From Cherax quadricarinatus (taxonomy: Eukaryota; Arthropoda; Malacostraca; Decapoda; Parastacidae): 64,000 bases of DNA. Positions 20,812 to 31,406 of the stretch are shown one piece after another. Positions within the stretch are counted from its first letter, which is position 1; each line of letters starts with the position of its first letter. A model generated the notes under the pieces. It saw only the letters and a program-made list of their open reading frames with translations, searched no databases and was not told the DNA's origin. Location of the stretch: contig NC_091298.1 of assembly GCF_038502225.1 (NCBI RefSeq), positions 46,812,818 to 46,876,817 of the forward strand, given 5' to 3'. The position numbers and the translations under genes were made by a program.

Positions 20812-22272
20812 GTGGGTCCAGAGGCCAAATCTCAGAGTGACAGCCAGGGTCCAAGAATTCTGAAAAAAAAATTACAATATCGCAAATTTTATTGCATCAG
20901 CAATATTTACGCATCAGCGATTTTGCCGAGTTTGACTCCCATTTTACCCCAATTATATTATTTCAGTCGACCAAATTCTTAGCTATTTCGCTAGTATTAT
21001 ACTTCTATTTTATTGATTGAGCACAAGAAATCACCCAGTCAACTGTTTCAACTACCCAATAAAGTGATTGGAAATTGGTAATTTGGCCAGTTTAACACAA
21101 AGTTCAAAATATTCCTGTTTTCAAAATAAGGTCCCAAATAAACAATGCAGGCATTCCTGGCACTAAACTAACATTTTCTCTGTTTATTAGTTATGTTTTC
21201 AGGCTTTACAAATGAATTTTATTTTGATTTTTTATTTACTTAAAGAATTTTTATTCACGCCAAAAAATAGAATTACTCTTATGCAATATTGTAATAATTG
21301 TATAAACAATATCAGTGCATTTCTTCTTCTTTCAACAAACTGGCTGTATCCCACCAAGGCAGGGTGGCCCAAAAGGAAAAACGAAAGTTTCTCCTTTTAA
21401 ATTTAGTAATATATACAGGAGAAGGGGTTACTAGCCCCTTGCTCCCGGCATTTTAGTTGCCTCTTACAACATGCATGGCTTATGGAGAAAGAATTCTGTT
21501 CCACTTCCCCATGGAGGTAAGAGGAAATAAACAAGAACAAGAACTAGTAAGAAAAATAGAAGAAAACCCAGAGGGGTGTGTATATATATGCTTGTACATG
21601 TATGTGTAGTGTGACTTAAATGTAAGTAGAAGTAGCAAGACGTATCTGGAACCTTGCATGTTTATGAGACAGAAAAATGGACACCAGCAATCCTACCATC
21701 ATGTAAAACAATTACAGGTTTCTGTTTTACACTCACTTTGCAGGACGGTAGTACCTCCCTGGGCAGTTGCTGTCTACCAACCTACTACCTAGGATTAGTG
21801 CATTTATAAACATATATTAGACCCACCAATTGATGTGTATTGGATGTGTGATGTGATTTGTTTACTCTTGAACATTGGCAAAAATCAAACATTTCTGCTA
21901 CTTTGAGCTCAATTTCAAGCTATTTTGAATAATAAAACCAATCAAAATCATCTCTATTTCTGTAATATATCTTCAATTCTATCAAATGAGATCAAGAAAC
22001 CATGAATACAACTGTAAAAACCATATGAAAATACACCGCAAAGTCGCCATTTTAATCCAAAAACATGGTTGCATTTTTTTCTCGTTATGCACTGCATGCT
22101 TCAGGATTTGCTTTATATGGTGCACACTTACCACATAGATACATTCTCTCATCTCTAGGCCCAGATTTACCACTCACAGCTTATCTGAGTGAGCTGAGCT
22201 CATGGTGTAGAACTATGGCTTGGACCCTGTAGACAAGGCGTAGATCTATGGCTTGGACCCTCAAAGGGTTAA
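20812..22272. mobile_element. piggyBac-like MITE carrying a short LINE-derived element
   Basis: TTAA at 20812-20815 and 22269-22272. Ends are CCCTTTGTGGGTCC (left) and, on the other strand, CCCTTTGAGGGTCC (right). The interior matches the family (ATTTACGCATCAGCGATTTT and so on). Without the 474 bp insertion at 21323 it is about 970 bp. The right TTAA is shared with the next element. No transposase. Confidence 0.85.
21323..21796 (-). mobile_element. short non-autonomous element made of RTE-like LINE 5' and 3' ends
   Basis: 474 bp flanked by a 9 bp duplication AGTGCATTT (21314-21322 and 21797-21805). Read on the minus strand, its first 400 bp match the LINE 5' UTR: the portion with TTTCTGTCTCATAAACA seen at 17448, and the portion with AGTAACCCCTTCTCCTGTAT seen at 43421. 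Its last 70 bp match the LINE 3' end (GGGCCACCCTGCCTTGGTGG). No ORF. This fits an internal-deletion derivative mobilised by the LINE, comparable in principle to LINE-derived SINEs. Confidence 0.85.
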
Positions 22273-22582
22273 CCCTTTCAGGGTCCAGAGGCCAAATCTC
22301 AGAGTGACAGCTAGGGTCCAAGAATTCTCGAAAAAAAAATGTTTTGTTTTTTCTTACAGAATTAAAGATATTTTCCTGTAGGTAATAAAACAAAAACAAA
22401 ACAAAAAAATTCCGACCTGTACTTACTGAGATAAAGAGACATAAAGTTGACCCTCAATGACCAGGTGGTGGCAACATCCGTGACTTCTGTTAAGTAGCAT
22501 TTTTTTTATTTTACTTTGTTATTTTTTCTTTTCTTTCCTAATATTTTTTTTTCCAGTAACGTTGGTGACTGGTGAGACCAAT

Positions 22583-22640
22583 ATAATATAATGTACACCC
22601 TGCCTCAGTGGGAGATGGCCAACTTGTTGAAAAAAAAAAA
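22583..22640 (+). mobile_element. diverged 3' tail of the RTE-like/short-element family
   Basis: ACACCCTGCCTCAGTGGGAG, then TGGCCAACTTGTTG and an A run, resembles the 3' end of the short element at 21323. Only the terminal part is recognisable; no duplication found. Confidence 0.5.
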
Positions 22641-22704
22641 GTACATATGTACACTCATTATATTCAACACAATAACTGCACTAATATTTTCAGCATAATA
22701 ATGT

Positions 22705-23172
22705 TTACCAAACTTGTTTACAACAAAAAACATGCAAAAATGTTGGAATTGAATATGGTACACTACCCAAGTGCATTGGGCGGCGTATATATTGATGCTT
22801 CACTGGTGAATATGATTCCTCATTATCACTACTCAAATGGTCATCAGGAGCAACAAAATCAAACTCTATATCACTATCATCTCCATTACTCAAATCTGAG
22901 GCCTGGCATCATGAAAATATTAGTTTTCTCATATAATGAGGTACAACTGAACATGACTAAGATGAACCAGCACCAGAGGTGGAAGGTTGAGAGCCATCAG
23001 GATTTTCGGCACTATTTTCGATATCCTAAGCATTGCTTTTGGTCACAAATTGATCAGAGCCATAGAATTCCTCTTCAGATCAACTTCCATCAGTGTTGGA
23101 GCTATCACTTGGGAAGAGGAGAGTCCCAATTTGCCTGGGAGTGAGAGCTTCCTTGCCACGAGGCATGATGAA
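22705..23172 (-). pseudogene. relic of piggyBac transposase N-terminus
   Basis: Reading 23172 downwards on the minus strand gives a protein starting PRGKEALTPRQIGTLLF, followed by an S/D/E-rich stretch (SDSSNTDGS, SEEEFYGSD), ENPDGSQPSTSGAGSS, and later a frame with NGDDSDIEFDFVAPDDHLSS. An acidic, serine-rich N-terminus of this kind is typical of piggyBac transposases, though I rely on composition and context. The frame is broken by several stops (for example after TDGS and after KSNA), and the catalytic DDD core and C-terminal cysteine-rich domain are absent. The plus-strand frame 22608-23144 is its shadow. Confidence 0.6.
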
Positions 23173-23369
23173 CTAAGCGTACTGAGATGGCGTTCCCACC
23201 ATGCCATGCGGGCGCCCCAATTTTTTTATTACTGTGCAGACTGACCACGCACACCCATTCTATTAGATGTAGACCTACCGGCCTTCTCGCTCTAAATTTG
23301 TAGACACTAGAAATTTGGCATAGTTCTACTGCTTAGACCCAGGCTTCAGAGCCATAGATCTACAGGACG

Positions 23370-23885
23370 TCTTCTTGTCATCAGTGCCGAGGTTGGGAGA
23401 CCACTCTCTCCCGCCTTCGCATTGGCCACACTCGTCTTACCCATGGGTATCTCATGGAGAGGCACCCTGTTCCTCTCTGTGAGCAGTGTCAAGTTCCCAT
23501 ATCGATTAGCCACATTCTGTTAGACTGCCCTCTCTATCAACGAACACGCAGAATTTACCTCCGTCATCGTCTCCACTCTACTACTCTCTCTTTACCTTCC
23601 CTTCTTGCTGATGGACCCTCCTTTAATCCTGACTCTCTCATTGACTTCTTGACAACGACTGATTTACTCCACAAACTCTGATGATGATACCTTTCGCACT
23701 CCCCTCAGCCCTTTCTAGCTCAGTCTCTTGCTGCCCTTTACCCTTTCACCATCCACTGCCCCGCTGTTCTCCGTAACCTATTACTCATCCATCTCCCTTT
23801 TACCATCTGATACCTTCGCTTCCTTCCTGCCCTGCAGCGCTGTATAGCCCTTGTGGCTTAGCGCTTCTTTTTTATTATAATAATA
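23370..23885 (+). mobile_element. 5'-truncated I-like LINE, 3' end only
   Basis: About 515 bp homologous to the end of the I-like LINE at 37470-37980, flanked by TACAGGACG (23361-23369 and 23886-23894). It runs through the ORF2 C-terminus, 3' UTR and an (ATA)n tail, the tail type expected for I-clade elements. Confidence 0.9.
23375..23681 (+). pseudogene. I-like ORF2 C-terminal zinc-finger fragment
   Basis: About 100 codons ending LLHKL and a TGA at 23679-23681. The core CEQCQVPISISHILLDCPLY has C-x2-C, H and C in the CCHC spacing found at the C-terminus of I/Jockey-group ORF2 proteins. It matches the last 100 residues of the element at 34075-37780 with scattered changes. No RT or RNase H remains. 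Confidence 0.88.
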
Positions 23886-23943
23886 ATACAGGACGGACCC
23901 TGAAAGGGTTAAATCAATTGTTTACTACACTACAGTAATAGTA

Positions 23944-25133
23944 CAGGTTGACCATCACTAATCTGGCATCATCAGGACCTTTAGGGTGCCGGATTAGTGA
24001 TTTTGCCAGATTACTGAATAGTTGGGTTAGAATACACTTGATCCAGTGGCAATATTTACGCATTGGCGATTTCACCCACTTTACGCCCTATTTTTGTCCT
24101 AATCCATTGTTCCAGTTGGCCAAACTCATACCTATTTCACTGGTGTTCCTTCTATTCTGTCGATTGAGTACAAGAAAACTGCCCATTACCTATTTCAAGT
24201 AATTTGGTCAATCTCACACAAATTTCAAGAGATGCTATTTTCAATAATGGGTCCAGAATAAACAATGCCGACGTTCCTGGCACTAAAATAACATTTTCTC
24301 TGTTCATCAGTCATGTCTCCAGGCCCCTCTTATAGTATTACGCTTGCCTTCGATTTTGAACTTTTATTCACACAAAAAAAATAGATTATTTACTGTTATG
24401 CAGACTACTGCATTATTGTAATAATTGTATAAATAATGTCAAACCATTTATGACTGTGTATTAGACTGGCCAGGATAATGACCTCATATGTTTACTCTTG
24501 AACATCAGCAAAAATCAATCATTCCTGCTACTTTGACCTCAATTTCAAGGGATTTTCCATCATAAAACCAATCAAAATCATATCTATTTCTATAATATAT
24601 CTTCCACTCTATCAAATGAGACAAAAACGAGAATACAACCATAAAAACCATACGAAAATACACTGCAAAGTCGCTGTTTTACACCAAAAACACAGTAGCA
24701 GTTTTTTTCATTATGCACTCCATGCTGCAGGATTTTTTTTATATATTGCATACTTACCACACAGACCTATACTCTCATGTGTAGGCCCAAATTTACTGGT
24801 CACAGCTTATCTGAGTGAGCTGAACTCATGGCAACCAACAGTGGCTTCAAAGCAACCTTATCTTTTATGGACAATGTACTGCGTATGTGCTTAACACAAC
24901 GAGAAGCATTTCTTTTATTCGTTGGAACCATGGCTAGGGCTAAAACTGAGCAAGTTATAACAATAAATGGAGAAAAAGAAACTGGAATGACTTATGCAGC
25001 AAGTAGCGCCACTAAACAGTAGCGGCAGGTTGGTGTGGCGACCCCTGAAATTTGAAATTATGCTAGCCGAAATTACTGCTGGATTACTGATGGAACCAGA
25101 TTATGGATTGCCAGATTAGTGATGGCCAACCTG
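23944..25133. mobile_element. TA-flanked DNA transposon with captured piggyBac-like core
   Basis: TA at 23942-23943 and 25134-25135 flank inverted ends: CAGGTTGACCATCACTAATC on the left and, on the other strand, CAGGTTGGCCATCACTAATC on the right (about 25 bp, one mismatch). This fits the Tc1/mariner/pogo superfamily. The middle (about 24030-24830) is homologous to the interior of the piggyBac-like MITEs, without their CCCTTT ends. A 24828-25022 frame on + has no recognisable homology. Confidence 0.75.
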
Positions 25134-25194
25134 TACTTCTTTACCACACAGCTCTGAATGACTCGTATGGATTTAGCACTTTTTTGTGAATTTA

Positions 25195-26272
25195 TTAACC
25201 CTTTGACTGTCGCAACCCCCAATCCTGAGGTGTCTCCTGGTGTCGCAAAATTTAAAAAAAAAAAATTATTTTTTCTTATGAAATGATAGAGAATCTTTTC
25301 TCGATTGTAATGACACCAAAAGAACGAAATTTGATGGAAAACTGATGGAATTATGCTCTCGCGAAGTTAGCGACCTCGGCGCTGTTTACAAATCGGCGAT
25401 TTCGCCCACTTTGAGCCCTATTTTCGGCTAATTCCATTGTTCCAGTCGCCCAAACTCATAGCTATTTCTTTAGAACTCCATTTTTTCTATCGATTGAGTA
25501 TAAGAAACTGCCCATTTACCAATTTCAACTACCTAATAATGTGGTCTGAAATTTGCAATTTGGCCAATTTCACGAAAACTAAAAAATATGACAATTTCAA
25601 AATAAGGTCCAGAATGAACAATGCAGACATTCCTGGCTCTAAAATAACATTTTCTTTGTTCATCAGTCACGTCTCCAGGCCCCTCTGAGATAACTCTTGC
25701 TTTCTATTTTGAATTTTTATTCAAACAAAAAAATAGAAGACTTACTATTATGCAGACTACTGCAATACTGTAATAATTGTATAAATAACATCAACCCATT
25801 CATGACTGCATATTAGAATGGCTAGTTAGACATTTATTGGACAATGGCATCATTTGTTTACTTTTGAACATTGGTAAAAATCAAACATTTTCCCTACTTT
25901 GAGTTCCATTTCTAGGTTCTTTTTATAGTAAAATCAATCAAAATCACCTCTATTTCTATAATATGTTTTCCATTCTATCAAATGAGACCAAGAAAACGAG
26001 AATACAACCATAAATACAATACGAAAATAGACCACAAAGTCGGCATTTTAATTAAAAAAAAACGGTCTGAGTTTTTTTTTCTCATTATGCTCTGCGTGCT
26101 CCAGGATTTTTTTTATATGGTGCACACTGACCACACAGACCCATTCTCTCACATGTGGGCCTACCAGCATTCTCCTGCTTGATTTGAAGCCGCTAGAATT
26201 TATGAGTATATATACGTCAAACACGGTACCTCGTAAGACGTATATATACGGCCGCGACAGTCAAAGGGTTAA
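25195..26272. mobile_element. piggyBac-like MITE
   Basis: TTAA at 25195-25198 and 26269-26272, element 1,070 bp. Both ends read CCCTTTGACTGTCGC. The interior aligns along its length with the element at 3089-4159. Inside the right end is a 12-bp palindrome (TATATATACGTC with GACGTATATATA). No transposase. Confidence 0.9.
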
Positions 26273-26359
26273 GTTAGAAAATTTTTTCATTTGCCATGTA
26301 CCTTTAAGGGAAGTAGAGCTTAAATTGGGTTATAAGAGATAATCTGAGTAAGGAATATA

Positions 26360-28697
26360 CAGTGGTCCCTCGTTTATCGTATTTAATCCGTTCCTGGAGG
26401 TGCTACTATTATTGAAATCTACGATTTTCCCCATAAGAAATAATGTAAATACAATAAATCCGCTCCTGACACCCAGAAGTATTAAAACAAAAAAATTTTT
26501 TACATGAAATATAGATGTAGTACATAAACAATTCAATGGGACATGATGAATTAAACATTTACAGCATAACACTTACCTTTATTGGCAATTCTTCTTAGTG
26601 TATGGGAGACTGGAGGAGGAGAGAGATTGGATTATTTACAGTTTGGAAGGGGAATCCCCTTCCATCAACACCTCAGGTACCAATTGCTTTTCTGGGGTTA
26701 CTTCTCTTCTCTGTTTCTTAATGCCACTAGGACCAGCTTGAGAGTCACTGGAGTCCTGTCTCACAAAATAACTGTCCAGAGAGCTCTGTTTCTGGCGTCT
26801 CTTTAACACTTCCCTGAAATGGGCCAAGACTTTGTCACTGTACATGTTGCCAACATGGCTTGCAACAACCTTGTCTGGGTGATGTTTCTCCATAAATCTT
26901 TCCATCTTACCCTACATTTCAAAAATCTCCTTAATTTCTGAAGAAGGCACCTTCTTCCATCTCTCTTCCTCCTCCTCTGCAGCAAGATTCTGAGCTGCGA
27001 TCTGTTGCTCTTGCTGCTGAAGCTCTTTCAGCTCCTCAGTGGTGAGCTCTTTGTTGTGGTCTTCCATCAACTCTTCCACATCCTCCAAACTCACATCCAA
27101 TCCCATGGAACTCCCCAGTGCCACAATAGATTTAACAACAGACATAGGCTCAGTGTCAGCCCCAAACCCTTCAAAATCCCTCTTGTCAACACAATCTGGC
27201 CACAATTTTCTCCAAGCAGAGTTCAAAGTCCTGGTAGTCACTCCCTCCCAAGCCTTACCTATAAGGGTTATGCAATGGAGGATGCTTAAGTGTTCTCTCC
27301 AAAAATCTCTTAGGGTCAAGTGAGTGTCTGAGGTCACATTCAAGCACCTTTGAAACATTGCTTTGGTGTAGAGTTTTTTAAAGTTTGCAATGACCTGCTG
27401 GTCCATGGGCTGGAAGAGAGGAGTGGTATTCGGGGGCAGGAACTTTACTGTGATGAACCCAAACTCCTCGAAAATTAGGTCATCCAAGTTTGGAGGATGA
27501 GCAGGTGCATTGTCCATTACTAGGAGCCACTTGAGATCCAATTTCTTTTCCAGGAGGTAATTCTTCACACTAGGGCCAAACACTTCATTGAACCACTCGA
27601 CGAAAATTTCCTTCCTGACCCATGCCTAACTATTAGTTTTCTAAAACACACACAATTTACTCTTCATAACATTGTTTTTCCTGAACACTCTGGGGTTTTC
27701 AGAATGGTACACTAGTAACGGCTTCACTCTGAAATCTTCACTAGCATTAGCACACAACATGAGCGTCAGCCTGTCTTTCATAGGCTTGTGTCCTTGCAGT
27801 GCCTTTTCCTCCTGAGTAATGTAGGTCCTCTTTGGCATTTTCTTCCAAAAGAGGCCTGTTTCATCACAACTGAACACTTGTTCAGGTTTCAGTCCTTCAG
27901 CCTCTATGTACTCCTTGAATTCATGCACATATTTTTCAGCCGCTTTGTGGTTCGAACTGGCAGCCTCACCATGCCTTACCACACTGTGTATGCCACTACA
28001 GTTCTTAAATCTCTCAAACCAACCTTTGCTGGCCTTAAATTCACTCACATCACCACTATTTGCAGGTAATTTCTTTACCAGATCGTCGTGCAACTGCCTA
28101 ACCTTTTCACAAATAATCAACGTCATAATACTATCTCCTGCTAATTGTTTCTCGTTTATCCACACCAATAATAACTTCTCACCCTCTTCGAGTACTGGTG
28201 ATCTCATTTTTGTCAGCATATTTACCCCCTTTGCAACAACAGCGTCCTTGATTTCCTTTTTCTTGGCCACGATGGAACATATGGTTGTATAAGGTTTGTT
28301 ATACATCCTGGCCAATTCGGCCGCACTTAAGCCACTTTCATATTGTTCAATGATGTTTTTCTTAAATTCAATCGTATTTCTCACCTTTACCAAAGGCTTG
28401 GCACTAGGAGCTTTCTTTGGAGCCATGGTAGCTTATTTAGTACTTGCAAGCACTAAAACGAATGGAATATTATGAAATATTTCGTGGGAGCAAGTGAGGG
28501 GACCGTCGCTCACTGGTAAACAATGGCACACTGGCTGGGAAGGGAGGTCGCCCCGACTCACAGCGTGGGTACGCGTCCCGGACGAACTACTATTCGCGAG
28601 TCAATCTACGATTAGCGAGCCCATGTTTATACGAAAATATCGCTATGATTTCCGAAATCTACGACTCTCGAGCCCTACGATTATCGAGGGACCACTG
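26360..28697 (-). mobile_element. complete Tigger-like (pogo) DNA transposon, inactive
   Basis: 2,338 bp flanked by TA (26358-26359 and 28698-28699). Inverted ends: CAGTGGTCCCTCGTTTATCG and, from the other side, CAGTGGTCCCTCGATAATCG. One transposase gene on the minus strand fills most of it, closed by three stop codons but not frameshifted. This is the only full-length Tigger copy in the window and the likely template for the MITE at 12922 and the deletion derivative at 46735, although their ends differ slightly (GGACCCCC instead of GGTCCCTC). Confidence 0.92.
26636..28426 (-). pseudogene. Tigger-like transposase with three nonsense codons
   Basis: Cut-and-paste transposase of the pogo/Tigger group, about 596 codons from ATG at 28426. 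It begins MAPKKAPSAK with an N-terminal helix-turn-helix (residues about 20-60, GLSAAELARMYNKPYTT), then a CENP-B-type DNA-binding domain (LLVWINEKQLAGDS, WFERFKN) and a DDE domain: FSCDETGLFW (first D, about residue 194), LLVMDNAPAH (second D), NTTPLFQPMDQQ (third D, 36 residues after the second). The tail is E/Q-rich. In-frame TAG codons at 27641-27643, 27626-27628 and 26912-26914 inactivate it. There are no frameshifts. The last aligns with a Trp in the copy at 63430. Confidence 0.92.
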
Positions 28698-28719
28698 TAT
28701 TTGTGAATCTTTGTATTCA

Positions 28720-30260
28720 AAACAGTGGGAGGCCTTTATGAGATCATAAGAGCAGAGGAGCACTGCAGCTGGCCTACTGGTCTGTGGTAGGTAGGTCCTC
28801 AAATATTTGTCCACCTTATTTTTGTTAGTGCTACTCAAGCTGTTAACTCCAGTGACTACTTGGCAGTTTGTCCCACTCATCCACAACTACATTGTCAAAT
28901 CAGTATTATTCCTATAAACTTTCTTGGTTAGGTATTCTTGGTAATCTTTATATCTCCTGTATTTAGGCCTGTCTTCCACTTGTTGACTTGATTCATATCT
29001 CCCCGCATTTTTCATCTTTCTAGAGAGTATAAGTTCAGGACTTTTCAGTCTTTCATTTTATACAAAATTTCCTATACAGTGGATAATTTTATTATTCTTT
29101 TTATATTCTCTAATTCTCCATTTTGTTGTATGGATACAATACAACAGAATGAAGCCTTGCTAATTTGTGGAGCTATAGATTAATCTAAGGGCATCTGTTG
29201 TTTACACTCCTTGATATAAATCCAGTCTGTTATCCTAATTACAGACTCTTGTGATCTGCTGTCTTGGTTTCAAATTTCTGCTTACCATAACTCTTAAGCC
29301 TTTTTCACATTCTGTGTGATCTGGTTCTATATTACTTAGTTTATAAATGCTAGGGCTATTCTTATTCCTGAGAATTAATGTACATTTTCACTTTAACCTT
29401 CATCCTGCCATTTTTTCAAACCATGACATTAGCTTGTTCAAATCTTCTTGAAGGTATATGGTGTCCGCCTCTGAATTTGTTCTTCAGCTTTTGTGTCAGC
29501 AAATTTACTCGTCACTTTTTTTAGTTCCTCATCAGGGTCATTCATGTAAAGCTTAAATAACAATGCTCTTGTGGAATGGAATGCCACCTGTGACAAGTCC
29601 TCACTCTGCTTTCACCCCATTTATGCAAACTTCTCCTTCCTCATGGATTGCCTCAATCCATGAGAGAACTTTCCCTCCAGTGTCTTGGGTCATGGACCAG
29701 GTTCTGGGGTCATGGACCAGGTTCTGGGGTCATGGACCAGGTTCTGGAGTCATTGACCCCCAAAGCATCCTCCATGTATACTACTTTCTTGAAGAGTCTT
29801 CTGTATGAAACTCTATTAGAAATCTTAATCCACTTCCTCAAATGCATACTAAAGAAAGTCAATAAATTTGTTAGGCATGATTAGTCCCTAATGAATCTGT
29901 GTAGAGACTGATTTCTCAAGTTATGCTATCAAGGTGACTTTTAATTATATCTACTGTTACAGATTCTAATAACTGCCTCACTGTTGATGTCAGACTGATT
30001 AGACAATAATTTGATGCAAGGAACTTGTCTCCTCATCTTGCAGATTAGAAATACATATATATTAGCCGTTTTCCACATAACAAGTATGATGCCCATTTGT
30101 AGTGATGAATTGAAAGGATTACTTAGTGGCTCACTAACTTCTGTCTTGCATTTTTGAAGAACCCAGTTAAAACATAAGCTCAGGGACTTATGCTTTAATC
30201 GGTGTACATTCCACGGCCTTTTGTACCTGGTCATAACATAAGACTCAAGACAAGGATTTA
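28720..30260 (-). pseudogene. heavily decayed CR1-like LINE fragment
   Basis: On the minus strand, scattered pieces recall a LINE RT: a block corresponding to PQG...L..LYMNDPDEE near 29560-29500, then LQEDLNKLMSWFEKW-type residues near 29460-29400, and a thumb/C-terminal region near 29050-28860. Stops and frameshifts are frequent. A second copy of the same family is recognisable at 53345-54500. Catalytic motifs cannot be read. A 20-bp tandem repeat interrupts it at 29686-29755. Confidence 0.55.
29686..29755. repeat. 20-bp tandem repeat, about 3.4 copies
   Basis: Unit GTCATGGACCAGGTTCTGGG, almost perfect. Local expansion inside the LINE relic. Confidence 0.92.
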
Positions 30261-31367
30261 CCCAAGCAGTCAAAGGGAAATTCAAGGAGTTTTCTTTCTT
30301 TACTCATATATTCCCTTCATCAAGATATGTACAGTATTTACAAAATTAAATACTCAGCAGACTAGCAATAATGAGCCAGAGAGCAAAGAGCCACTCTTAA
30401 CAGTTGGTTATGCACCTCAGAATAAACGAGAGTATGAATGTACATGACCAACCTGTGTGAGCATCTGACTCATAGCCAGGTGGTAAAGCATAACCATAAT
30501 TAAACTGGAAGACCACCTTTAATGCTATTAGTTGAATGAACTGGATAGTTAATGAAACATGGGGCCCCTAAACTGCTCCATTGTGAATTGCCAGTTGGCT
30601 GCTTGAGAGGGCATGCCAATAGGTGTGTGATGAATGTTGAATAAATTCTAACATACCCAGCACACGCCACAATAACCATGTCTCTAGTGACTGTGATATT
30701 ACATAATTTATTTTCTTCAGGTCCACTCTGATAATTGCTGAGAGTTTGTCTCTCCTTGTGTAAAGACTGATAGGAAATAATTGTTAAAAATTGAACACTT
30801 TTCTGTCTAATTGTCAGTAAGCTGTCCAGAGTTCAAGCTGGCCCAATTTTTCTCTGTGAAATGGCTGTACACTATTCACTTATTTTCTACAAAGAGTTAT
30901 ACACTAAAAACCCACGCATAGAATGAAATGTATGACAACATTTCAGTCCAACTTGGACCATTAACAGTGTGTGACTAGTTAATTGTCCAAGTTGGGCTGA
31001 AACGTCATACATTTTGTTTCTCCTATGTATGGGTTATTTTTGTGTATTGTTCCAGTGACGATATTGTGCCTTTTTATTCTCTTGCAAAGAGTTACTTGTT
31101 AACAGTTTTAGTGAATGTTCAACTAAGAATACAGTTTTTATTTTTTTATTATATTTGCTTCCATCTATGTGTTAATGGGATGTTTAGAGGTAGACTACAA
31201 AAAAGTGTCAACTTCTGAAAATCAGACAAAGTAAGTGTTTAATCATGAAGTTTTATATAGAAGAGTACTTATACATTAAATCATTTGATAATAATCTTGA
31301 AACACCACCATATTGTCCTCATTAAAACTTCAGTCAAGTAAACCTTACCTAGTCAGACAGTTGGACC
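30261..31367. other. no gene; one fold-back sequence
   Basis: Unassigned A/T-rich DNA. The only structure found is the imperfect palindrome at 30909-31034. Confidence 0.5.
30909..31034. repeat. 126 bp fold-back with GAAACGTC-type motif
   Basis: The two arms (about 30909-30960 and 30985-31034) are inverted copies with several mismatches: AACCCACGCATAG pairs with CTATGTATGGGTT, and TCCAACTTGGAC with GTCCAAGTTGG. The right arm contains GGGCTGAAACGTC, which resembles the second half of a hammerhead core after a stem, but no CTGATGA is present. Confidence 0.65.
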
Positions 31368-31406
31368 TCTTCAAGGGGGGCTCCTTGGCGTGGTGAAGAG
31401 GCTCTT

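Larger units (their letters stand above)
22269..23911 (-). mobile_element. piggyBac-like element with transposase relic
   Basis: TTAA at 22269-22272 and 23908-23911; both ends read CCCTTTCAGGGTCC. It abuts the previous element so that one TTAA serves both. Unlike the MITEs it keeps a minus-strand coding relic (about 23170 to 22705). A 5'-truncated I-like LINE inserted near the right end (23370-23885). This copy links the MITE family to its autonomous source. Confidence 0.85.

Noticed and set aside
22608..23144. 178-codon plus-strand frame
   Set aside because: Antisense to the piggyBac-like transposase relic, and its product has no recognisable domain.
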